Shown here: positions 14,901 through 21,285 of the stretch, piece after piece | How positions within the stretch are numbered: the first letter of the stretch is position 1 | Layout of the letters: every line of letters begins with the position of its first letter | DNA from: a virus | Direction: 5' to 3' (one strand) | Length of the DNA: 22,888 bases | IMG/VR virus record: IMGVR_UViG_3300025138_000387 | Location: 1-22,888 of that record | The notes under the pieces: model-generated | The model's input: the letters and a program-made list of their open reading frames with translations, nothing else | Databases searched by the model: none | What the model was told of the DNA's origin: nothing | Position numbers and translations under genes: made by a program

Positions 14901-16317
14901 CTTTAGCAGTAACATCATCTAAGTTTTGTAAGTATAAACGACTTGACATATTATCAATAGAAAGTCTAGCTTCTACCAATGCGCTTCTTAATTTATTAGA
15001 ATCTCCACCAACTTTTTGTACTTTGTCTAACATATTTTTAAAAATAGAAGTTTCTTCACCTGCTTTTACATAATCATCTACAGTAAATGCACCTTTATCT
15101 GTTATACGTTTAGATAATTCTTCAAAGTCTTTTATCTCTGGAAATTTATTTTTTAGTTTTGTAAGTTTTTCATTATTTAATAATAATCTTTTACTTATAG
15201 TTTCTTCGGTTATTTCTTTACCATTATCTATTCCTCTTCCTAAATCAACCAATTCTTCTTCAAGTTTTTTAAATTCTTTAACGGCTTGTAATTCTTTGGT
15301 TGCTCTTTTTTTAGCTTCTGGTTTTAATAGTCTTTCGGAATTAGTACTTGTTGGACTTACTACTTCTTGTAAATCATTTTTAAATATCTCTTGTCCTGTT
15401 CTAGTTTCTTTAACTCCTTTTCTTGTATTAAGATATTGATTATAAAATTCATCTCCTAAATTTTTAAGAGAAGTGTCAATTTTTTTAGTAATTTGATTAG
15501 CCTGCATTGCAGCTGCTTTTTTCATACCTCCAAAATATTCTGAAGCTTCAAATGTACTAGCAGGTCCCGTTCCTTTAGCAGTTAAACCAAATTCACCAAA
15601 CGTTTCAAAATCTCTTTTTATAGCGTTAGATGAATACTCATCTAATACTTTATCTCCAGAACCTCTTAATGCTTTAACACCTTTTGCCGCACCAATAATT
15701 CCTAAATTAAATAATGCACCTTCGGTACCAAACTTTAATCTGTTTTTTAATTTTCTATATGCATCTTGCCTACCACTTTCTTTTTCTTCAGTATCCATCA
15801 TTGTTAATGCATAAGGTTCTAATGATGTACCTCTTGCCATATCAGCAAAAGTTCCAATATCCTCATCTGCTACTAATGCTTCTCCAACACCACCACCTAC
15901 AACACCTCCTGCAGTAGGGGTCATAATTTTAGAGCCTATTTTACTCATGCTTAAATACTTATTGGCTTGTTTGGCTTGTAATGCTCTAGTGGCTAAAGCT
16001 GAACCTATTTTATAACCTTGAACAGCCGGTATACCTATTTGTGTAAGTGCTTGTGTAATTCTTCCAATGGTTCTCGCTTCAGCCTCGTCGTCAAAAGGAT
16101 TGACATCATCGAACCATTTCTCAACACCTTTAGCTGTATCTGTATCACCAATTAAATCGAAAAGTTCTGCACCTAAAGATACAAAACCTTTTGGAATATT
16201 CCAAAGACCTGTTGCAACACCTGCTAATGCAGATTCAAAAAAACCTACTTCTTCTTCTTTTTTTTCTTCTATGACAGTTTTAAGAGTTAATGGTTTACCT
16301 ATTTCTTTTAAAGCCAT
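11944..16317 (-). CDS. Large internal virion (ejection) protein
   Basis: At 1457 residues this is the largest gene. It is rich in charged helical segments, with hydrophobic stretches near residues 24-50 (VGFFESALAGVATGLWNIPKG), in the middle (KTILSPLTHVRNLISAGSFVA) and further on (LFSFGATVGAVPYGMVEMF). Size, position after the other structural genes and before lysis genes, and membrane-active segments fit the podovirus internal virion proteins that are ejected to form a DNA channel (T7 gp16 is about 1318 aa). No lytic transglycosylase or protease signature was recognised, so peptidoglycan cutting cannot be claimed. AAGG lies upstream of the ATG. The upstream structural gene ends 8 nt before. 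Confidence 0.8.
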   Translation of the reverse strand: MALKEIGKPLTLKTVIEEKKEEEVGFFESALAGVATGLWNIPKGFVSLGAELFDLIGDTDTAKGVEKWFDDVNPFDDEAEARTIGRITQALTQIGIPAVQGYKIGSALATRALQAKQANKYLSMSKIGSKIMTPTAGGVVGGGVGEALVADEDIGTFADMARGTSLEPYALTMMDTEEKESGRQDAYRKLKNRLKFGTEGALFNLGIIGAAKGVKALRGSGDKVLDEYSSNAIKRDFETFGEFGLTAKGTGPASTFEASEYFGGMKKAAAMQANQITKKIDTSLKNLGDEFYNQYLNTRKGVKETRTGQEIFKNDLQEVVSPTSTNSERLLKPEAKKRATKELQAVKEFKKLEEELVDLGRGIDNGKEITEETISKRLLLNNEKLTKLKNKFPEIKDFEELSKRITDKGAFTVDDYVKAGEETSIFKNMLDKVQKVGGDSNKLRSALVEARLSIDNMSSRLYLQNLDDVTAKGISDNFGRYTNTLYQKYEQKGLFGFGTYKPTEEIIDRSKDKYIQFRIEELQRAGRPIDADTLAKEADDEVRNFAKKIANDEVTPYDMNNSNVAKEELRNVRMDDSILKTKKLNAWQEELFGVIKDPSYSFFATVGKQANLNYTLDFLNTVAKQGSGPNGFVRSADELQDQILKSKYGFGMEAARAERGRLIELGDKGIKDLVILDEQLAKSSSEAMSELSNPNKWKKYVNDTQIPNALDGTYLKAPTYDQVFQVTSDWLNKSRVGTFYKYAVLAPKAGSQIAKTILSPLTHVRNLISAGSFVAANGAAFPNYGDIKMLLPKSLGGKGVMKQAYDLTGKRIFGTMGQADVELAERLLKVGVTDSNLQIGETQRLLRDVLKDPAAVEKGLYNKLPGALAGKSKKGLLKAYAKMQDAYVAEDDFWKIINWSLERNRYDGLTKNLGINSNNILKILDGDPETIKSLGTNGQAIADYFIKKSPRIDYIKSGANQEQVLSNFLDEVAGNLTRNQVPNYAYIGRTGRALRQTPFGNFIAFPLEIMRTGHNIFQQSIDEITSGIPELVGLGYKRLFSFGATVGAVPYGMVEMFKAKNDVTDEELNALRKFVPEWSKNSTLVPTGRDKDGNLKYIDFSYMNAYDTLIRPFNAIVTQLGEGIQDKETLMQSLGQGMLESSQELLKPYTTESIFTEALVDSTFRKGYGRGGRRVWSEEDETMVKIGKGMLHVGKSLSPGSISQLKRLSDSATGKTDKYGQQYNLSDEIGSLWGGRQIQSNPIRSLTYMTTKFASDLKKDGALFIGPLLKGGRVSPQDIMGRYKYAESRKFHTLKEMYANIKAARILGIPEYKIKNKVSRRGIDKDTLNDLFQGVFTPERPGKFFVSKINEITRDLNEKEGVDIPNPYFKALPSINELINNNRRISLEDGDLSFYRDRDVEIETESVSSIQPLQLPPSNAAAQGLTPKLSPVNSNLRNTNTLTRGKDLFQNDITFNS

Positions 16318-16325
16318 AGTTTACC

Positions 16326-17609
16326 TTATTCATTTTCTGTGGAAATTTTTACTTCAATGTAAGTTCCGTCGTCTTTTCCCTTGTATATTTTTCCTTGTTT
16401 ATCATAGTATAATCTATCTTCTTCTATAATAGTTTTTTCAGTAAGTGGTGCAAAATCTGATAAATTTTTTCCTGCATTTACTATAGTTTCTGCTAAACCT
16501 TTAATTATTACAGGGGAATCAGGTGCTCCTGGACTGTTTTGTATATCCAAAGCGTACCCATCAATTATTTTTTGTTTTGTAAGATTGTTAGTAGCTTCTC
16601 CTGTTCTTGTTGCTACTTTAATAGCTTCATCTTGAGACATGTATTTTGATAATTCTTTTATATTTTTTTCAATTTGACCTGGTTCTAATTCTCTAAGGGC
16701 TGCTTGGAAGCCCAAAGCTTTTGCTTGTCTATCTCCAGCTCTTTCTGTTGCTTGTAATGCAGATATACCTTCGAGAGCAGGTGCCCCCGCTTTACCAATT
16801 GATTCACCTATACTTTGACCACCCGGTTGTGCTAATAAGTTTGCACCAAATTTTGCAAGTTCTAAATATTTTGCTCTTTTTAATTCTTCTTTATTACCAC
16901 CTAAATTTTCTTTAAACATATCCATATATTCTTGAATAATTTCTTTATCGGATTTAGGTGTTTCTAAACTTAATCCTGCACCATTACCTGTACCTGTTCC
17001 ACTACCTTTTTCTGATTCTTCTATTTTATCCGATATTATTTTTTTTGTACTAATATCTTCATTTACATTAGTAGAAATAATATTACCTTTTTCATCTCTA
17101 ACAGTGTTAGAAGCCCTATCTATAATACTTCTTTTTGTATTATAAGGTGTTATATCAGAAGTATCACCAATCCCTGTAATAAAAGAACCTGCTTTAAGTA
17201 AAGGGTTAAGAATAAAGTTACCTGCAAAATCATTAGTTAATCCTACTAATTCTTGTCCCATAGTATCAACAGAACTTACTAAATTGTCATAATTATATAA
17301 ACGTTTTTCAGCATCTTCTCTTGTTTCGTTTGGAGGGGGTGCCCCAAGAAATTTTGATAAACCAGAACGGTTATCAACATTACCCATTCTTTCATTGACT
17401 ATTTTCATTTGAATCTCTATAGTTTCATTAGGAAATTCTTTCATTACTTGATCAATAATTTCTTCTTTTGAAATATCCCCACTAACTGAACCGGCATCTT
17501 TATAACCAACTCTACCACCTTCATTATAACCTAGTCCTGATGCAATACCCATTCCATAACTAGATACAGGACCACCTCTGAACATTGGTCTTCTTAATAT
17601 TTTACTCAT
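16326..17609 (-). CDS. Virion structural protein with GGRxG motif
   Basis: The 427-residue protein begins with a low-complexity segment: RRPMFRGGPVSSYGMGIASG (6-25), then GGRVGYKDAG (31-40). This style recurs in the 515-aa neighbour and, in my memory, in many marine phage structural proteins. A middle region is Ala/Gly/Leu-rich and helical (YLELAKFGANLLAQPGGQSI to ALRELEPGQIEKN). The C-terminus is beta-like (IYKGKDDGTYIEVKI). No enzymatic motif is visible. Its place between an Ala/Gln-rich protein and the large internal protein suggests an internal virion or ejection component. The ATG overlaps the preceding stop at 17609. Confidence 0.78.
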   Translation of the reverse strand: MSKILRRPMFRGGPVSSYGMGIASGLGYNEGGRVGYKDAGSVSGDISKEEIIDQVMKEFPNETIEIQMKIVNERMGNVDNRSGLSKFLGAPPPNETREDAEKRLYNYDNLVSSVDTMGQELVGLTNDFAGNFILNPLLKAGSFITGIGDTSDITPYNTKRSIIDRASNTVRDEKGNIISTNVNEDISTKKIISDKIEESEKGSGTGTGNGAGLSLETPKSDKEIIQEYMDMFKENLGGNKEELKRAKYLELAKFGANLLAQPGGQSIGESIGKAGAPALEGISALQATERAGDRQAKALGFQAALRELEPGQIEKNIKELSKYMSQDEAIKVATRTGEATNNLTKQKIIDGYALDIQNSPGAPDSPVIIKGLAETIVNAGKNLSDFAPLTEKTIIEEDRLYYDKQGKIYKGKDDGTYIEVKISTENE

Positions 17610-18358
17610 TATCTCATTGCACCCATTAAGCCAGCTGCACCAATTCCTAGTCCAAGTAATTGCTGTGAAGCACTAGGAGGAGGAGTTGATTGAGATTGAG
17701 TTGCTGCAGGGAAACCACCAATAACTGAAGCTAGTTGTGGTCCAACTAATCCTAGTCTAGTGTAATCTGCGAACGCCGCTTCTCTAGCTGATTCTTGTTG
17801 AGCAGATAAACCTGCTTGTTGTATTTGTCTTTGTTGACCACCTAATTGAGTTTGGTAAGTACCAAGTCCTTGTTGTGCTTGTAAATCCGCGGATCTTGCT
17901 TGTTGTGCTTGTTGGAATCCACCTTGTCTTAACTGTGCTTCTTGCATTGCTCTTGCCATATCGGCTGTTGCTTGGTATTCACCCATCATCGCCGCTTCTC
18001 TACCACCACCAAAAGCTCCAACACCAACTGCTGAATCTCTTAAAGAACCTAAACCTTTTTGTTGTTCTCTTTGCATTGATGCAAGAGAAGTATCAATAAC
18101 TTGTTGTTGATAGGGAGACATATAAGACTGAATTGAACCAGCCCCAGTTCCCGCTCCTGTACCTGTTAACGCATTTAAACCTTGAGCTGCAGTTGCTGCT
18201 TGTTGCTCTAATCCTGATTGACCTTGTATAAATTGCGAACCGGTGTACGTGGATGTAGGAATTCCTTGGTTAAGTAAACGTAAACCTTCGGTTGTTACAC
18301 CAAGGCCAGCGGTTTCTACAAAAGGTTCCCTATACTGTCTTGTTATTGTTTCGGCCAT
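17609..18358 (-). CDS. Gln/Ala/Gly-rich putative internal virion protein
   Basis: This 249-residue protein is dominated by Gln, Ala and Gly. It has SYMSPYQQQVIDTSL at about 78-92, a glycine-rich VGVGAFGGGREAAM near 111-124, a long Gln-rich helical central part and a hydrophobic C-terminal end (LLGLGIGAAGLMGAMR). Composition and order resemble the small ejection or DNA-transfer proteins of podoviruses (for example P22 gp7/gp16/gp20-type products), without a firm match to any. It overlaps its neighbours by 1 nt on both sides. It probably enters the host envelope with the large internal protein. Confidence 0.78.
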   Translation of the reverse strand: MAETITRQYREPFVETAGLGVTTEGLRLLNQGIPTSTYTGSQFIQGQSGLEQQAATAAQGLNALTGTGAGTGAGSIQSYMSPYQQQVIDTSLASMQREQQKGLGSLRDSAVGVGAFGGGREAAMMGEYQATADMARAMQEAQLRQGGFQQAQQARSADLQAQQGLGTYQTQLGGQQRQIQQAGLSAQQESAREAAFADYTRLGLVGPQLASVIGGFPAATQSQSTPPPSASQQLLGLGIGAAGLMGAMR

Positions 18359-18885
18359 TAATATCCTTTTTTAGCTAGTTTAGGTAAACCTCTAATTAAG
18401 CCCCCTTTACGAGCAGATACATCTCTGAAGTCATCACCTCTAACAACTTTTTTAATTTTTTTAGAAGTAGATCCAGATAGTTCTGGTTTAGAAATATTAA
18501 TTTTCATGTCCAACCCTTTACCTGTAATTAAAGGTTTTTTCTTTTTCTCTCCTTTTAAAAGAGTAGAATATTTTTTACCTTTATGTGTAAAAGTATCTTT
18601 ACCAGATTTTTTAGCTAATTTAAAAGCAGCACCTTTTTCAGATAACTGTTTACTTTTATCTCCAACTCTAGCTCTTTCTCTGTTAGACATTTTTTTTTGA
18701 GCTTTAGATCTTTCAGCTTTTGTTTCTGTAGAATATTCTAATTTTCCTTTTTTAGATTTATCTCTAGTTGATGTAAAAGTTTTTTTACCTTCACCTTTAC
18801 TTTTTTCAAATTGTTCTCCAAAAGTAGGAATGTATTTTTTTCTTACATTATCAACCTTACTTCTTATTTTTTTCATTATTCCCAT
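18358..18885 (-). CDS. Highly basic structural protein with TFTxKGKKYST motif
   Basis: The 175-residue protein is extremely Lys/Arg-rich along its whole length. It contains AFKLAKKSGKDTFTHKGKKY (87-106), a motif I have seen near the ends of other marine phage structural proteins, and an earlier imperfect echo (EGKKTFTST followed by GKLEYST, about 32-53). The C-terminus has GGLIRGLPKLAKKGY. Its charge suggests binding to packaged DNA or to acidic partner proteins inside the capsid. It has no membrane segment or enzyme motif. It is tightly linked between the 515-aa and Gln/Ala-rich structural genes, so a virion component is likely. Confidence 0.75.
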   Translation of the reverse strand: MGIMKKIRSKVDNVRKKYIPTFGEQFEKSKGEGKKTFTSTRDKSKKGKLEYSTETKAERSKAQKKMSNRERARVGDKSKQLSEKGAAFKLAKKSGKDTFTHKGKKYSTLLKGEKKKKPLITGKGLDMKINISKPELSGSTSKKIKKVVRGDDFRDVSARKGGLIRGLPKLAKKGY

Positions 18886-20432
18886 TATACTTTTGCCTCC
18901 AAATTATTCATTAAGTTATACATTCTCTTCGCTCCTTTATTCACACTTCCACCACCAGCAGCTCTTACAGCATCGGCAGTCATTACGAATTCATTTTTAG
19001 ATAATCTTGCGGGTACATCATCTGCTCTTTCTTTTGATCCTACAGGAATAAACCCTCCTTGTCTATAATCCATTTCCATTGGTCTTCCACCCATTTTTAA
19101 TCCCATTAAACCACCTTTAGCTTTAAAATCTGGAACAGGTCTTCCTTTAGATGAATCTCCATAAAGACTTGTAGTTGTATCTACAAACATTCCAGGCATT
19201 GCTTCATAGTCTGATTTCTTAATTCTTATCGGACCGTCTTCACCCATGATTGTTATATACTCTTCGAAATCTGAACTACTTGCATCCATTCCACCACCTT
19301 TGGACTTAACCTTACCACCTTTTTTAAATCTCATCATTGGAACAGGTTTTGCATTACCCGACATTGGTGTACCATAAAACATTTCTAATCCTTCTTTCAT
19401 AGTAGTTAAATTTTCTGGATCAAAACCATCATCACCTTTCATTGCTTCTATAAAATCTGCCATAGTCATTGCTTCTTCATCATCACCTGTTTCTGCTTTT
19501 ATATTAATAGCTGTAATACCTGCACTTGGTGGTGCTTTTTGTTTTCTTTTAGTCCTTTGTACACTTTTACCATATCTATATCCTGCTCTCCCACCTTTTT
19601 CCATTCCCATAATACCATAAAAATCTTCGTAATATTCTTCTGGAGAATTATAACCTAATGGAATTCCTTCTTCTATAAATTCTTTAACAATTGATGGATT
19701 AATTCCTTTATAATCAGGATTTTTCATATCATATAAATCTCCTGTTGTTGGAACCCCAGGCTCATAAGCCATCTGCATAATGCCTTCTTTCATTTGATCC
19801 TCATTAACATTTTCTACTACTTCTCTCATTGAAATAAAATCTGGTTCTACATTACTTGATCCACCACCATATAAACCTATTCTCCCACCATCGGCATAAC
19901 CGTAGCCGTCTAGCATTTCATTTACATAGTCAGCATCATATCCTGCATTCATAAATATATCATAGATAGCACCTCTTCTGGCTTTTCTATCTCCAATACC
20001 TTGTTCTTTTAACATTCTATTGTATTCATCTAATTCTTCTTTAGCAATTTCTGCTTGTTTAATTCCTGTGTCTATTCCGGTTTGAGCTGCTAGTGTTGTT
20101 AAAGGTCCTTTTTCAGCAAGTGTTCTCGCACCTCCTTGAAGCATACCTTTAAATGTATCTGGATCAGGTCCTGTTGGTCCTGCAAAATCTCCTAACATTT
20201 GAGGAGCTGCGGATAGTGCTGAAGTTATTGCAACATCTTTTAAACTTGCTTCATCATCACTTAAAAATTTTGTTCCACCTGCCATTAAAGCTTTATACAT
20301 TGCAGGATTACTTTGAGCAAAAGCACCTAACCCTAACCCAGCACCCGGTATCATAGCCGCTAAATAAGGTACAAAAGGTCGTACCTCTTTAGGTATAAAT
20401 TTTTTAACTTTTTTACGTAATCCTGAAAACAT
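18885..20432 (-). CDS. Virion protein with repeated GG(R/K)xG motifs and DDVPARLSKNEFV C-terminus
   Basis: The 515-residue protein starts with a basic, hydrophobic segment (KFIPKEVRPFVPYLAAMIPG, 11-30) and continues with a helical region. It then has spaced glycine motifs: GGRIG at 182-186, GGRAG at 280-284, KGGKVK at 371-376 and GGLMGLKMGGR at 440-450. Near the end, DDVPARLSKNEFVM (471-484) resembles the DTVPAxLTPGEFV motif seen in tape-measure and other phage structural proteins. Acidic segments separate the motifs. It is the first gene after the 96-nt gap with two predicted promoters. It is likely an internal or tail-associated virion protein; the precise role is unknown. Confidence 0.78.
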   Translation of the reverse strand: MFSGLRKKVKKFIPKEVRPFVPYLAAMIPGAGLGLGAFAQSNPAMYKALMAGGTKFLSDDEASLKDVAITSALSAAPQMLGDFAGPTGPDPDTFKGMLQGGARTLAEKGPLTTLAAQTGIDTGIKQAEIAKEELDEYNRMLKEQGIGDRKARRGAIYDIFMNAGYDADYVNEMLDGYGYADGGRIGLYGGGSSNVEPDFISMREVVENVNEDQMKEGIMQMAYEPGVPTTGDLYDMKNPDYKGINPSIVKEFIEEGIPLGYNSPEEYYEDFYGIMGMEKGGRAGYRYGKSVQRTKRKQKAPPSAGITAINIKAETGDDEEAMTMADFIEAMKGDDGFDPENLTTMKEGLEMFYGTPMSGNAKPVPMMRFKKGGKVKSKGGGMDASSSDFEEYITIMGEDGPIRIKKSDYEAMPGMFVDTTTSLYGDSSKGRPVPDFKAKGGLMGLKMGGRPMEMDYRQGGFIPVGSKERADDVPARLSKNEFVMTADAVRAAGGGSVNKGAKRMYNLMNNLEAKV

Positions 20433-20444
20433 AAGTCTCTTTAT

Positions 20445-20472
20445 ATTATATTGTTGAAATGCAAGATAGCAA
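20445..20472 (-). promoter_or_regulatory. Sigma70-like promoter P2 before the 515-aa structural gene
   Basis: On the minus strand TTGCTA (plus 20467-20472) is followed after 16 nt by a perfect TATAAT (plus 20445-20450), 12 nt before the ATG at 20432. The leader would be very short, so this site is less certain than the upstream one. Confidence 0.45.
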
Positions 20473-20498
20473 CCCTTGAATATATGCTAGTATTGTGC

Positions 20499-20527
20499 AT
20501 TTTACTTGTTTTTTTGTTAATAGTCAA
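20499..20527 (-). promoter_or_regulatory. Sigma70-like promoter P1 before the 515-aa structural gene
   Basis: On the minus strand TTGACT (plus 20522-20527) and TAAAAT (plus 20499-20504) are each 5/6 matches to consensus at the optimal 17-nt spacing. The -35 begins just after the stop codon of the 82-aa gene. It lies in the only sizeable gap of the virion block (20433-20528). Confidence 0.6.
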
Positions 20528-20528
20528 T

Positions 20529-20777
20529 CTAGAATATATTAACGCCAGCACCTAAAGGTATACTTTCCACAGTTATATCTACGTCTCTACGTACATGTTC
20601 TGGTTTAGTATCGCTATTAGGGTCTTGTACATCTGCTAATGCTTCTGCATCAGAGTTATATTCTTTTTTTGTTATCATATTAGTTAATGTTACTTTAGTT
20701 TGAGGAGTGATTATTGGTATTTTTTTACCATCAATTACTTCATATCTAATTGATGCTTCTGTTTCTATAAATGACAT
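20529..20777 (-). CDS. Small conserved-looking protein of unknown function (82 aa)
   Basis: The 82-residue soluble protein begins MSFIETEASIRYEVIDGKKI and looks beta-rich, with an acidic centre (DAEALADVQDPNSDTKPE) and a hydrophobic end (IPLGAGVNIF). Its ATG overlaps the stop of the 111-aa gene (TAATG), with GAGAGGA just upstream as RBS. It sits among small tail-region genes and may be a minor virion or assembly protein. No family was recognised. Confidence 0.78.
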   Translation of the reverse strand: MSFIETEASIRYEVIDGKKIPIITPQTKVTLTNMITKKEYNSDAEALADVQDPNSDTKPEHVRRDVDITVESIPLGAGVNIF

Positions 20778-21112
20778 TATATATCCTCTCTGTTAATTTC
20801 TAATATAGCACAAGTGCCTTTAAATATATCAGCAGTTGCTGCTTGTAATTGTAGTTTATCATTTTCTTCTAAAATAATAGATCCATCAGATATTGATTTA
20901 GAGTTTCCAGCATTTACAGTGTGCTCTGCAAATTGAAAAGCTGTTGCTACAGAACTATCATAAACAAAAGCTTTTATTTCTGTATTTCCTGATCCAACAT
21001 TTGCTGTGTGGATGTTTTGTATAATTGCTCTTGAGTTTGATGGAACTGTATATATATCAACTACACCTGTAGAATCTAAATCAAACTGTGCATTTTTATA
21101 TATATTAGCCAT
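20777..21112 (-). CDS. Small beta-rich putative virion protein (111 aa)
   Basis: The 111-residue protein (MANIYKNAQFDLDSTGVVDI...) has short alternating hydrophobic segments and Asn/Ser/Gly turns, suggesting a small beta-sandwich. IYTVPSNSRAIIQNIHTANV (20-39) and EENDKLQLQAATAD resemble tail or decoration proteins found next to tail genes in other marine phages. It has no signal peptide and no enzymatic motif. It overlaps the 57-aa gene upstream and the 82-aa gene downstream by 1 nt each. A virion role is inferred from context. Confidence 0.78.
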   Translation of the reverse strand: MANIYKNAQFDLDSTGVVDIYTVPSNSRAIIQNIHTANVGSGNTEIKAFVYDSSVATAFQFAEHTVNAGNSKSISDGSIILEENDKLQLQAATADIFKGTCAILEINREDI

Positions 21113-21285
21113 TAGTTTCCTGAAGATTTAAACCAAGTAAATCTCTCACCTTCTTCTTTTAATTGTGTTAAAAAAGTAGAATTTAATTGTTCTACAATAG
21201 TTGTCAAGGCTCTATTAATTTGTCTTTGATTATCCTCACTATATTCTTTTTTAGGTTCTGGTAATCTTACTACTACTTTTGTCAT
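21112..21285 (-). CDS. Small protein of unknown function (57 aa) after the tail protein
   Basis: The 57-residue ORF runs from the ATG at 21285, overlapping the stop of the gp10-like gene by 1 nt, to a TAA overlapping the next ATG at 21112. It starts MTKVVVRLPEPKKEYSEDNQ and is then predicted helical (RQINRALTTIVEQLNSTFL). Overlaps on both sides make it a firm gene despite its size. It would fit a small structural adaptor or assembly factor. I recall similar tiny ORFs at this place in marine podoviruses, but no function. Confidence 0.8.
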   Translation of the reverse strand: MTKVVVRLPEPKKEYSEDNQRQINRALTTIVEQLNSTFLTQLKEEGERFTWFKSSGN

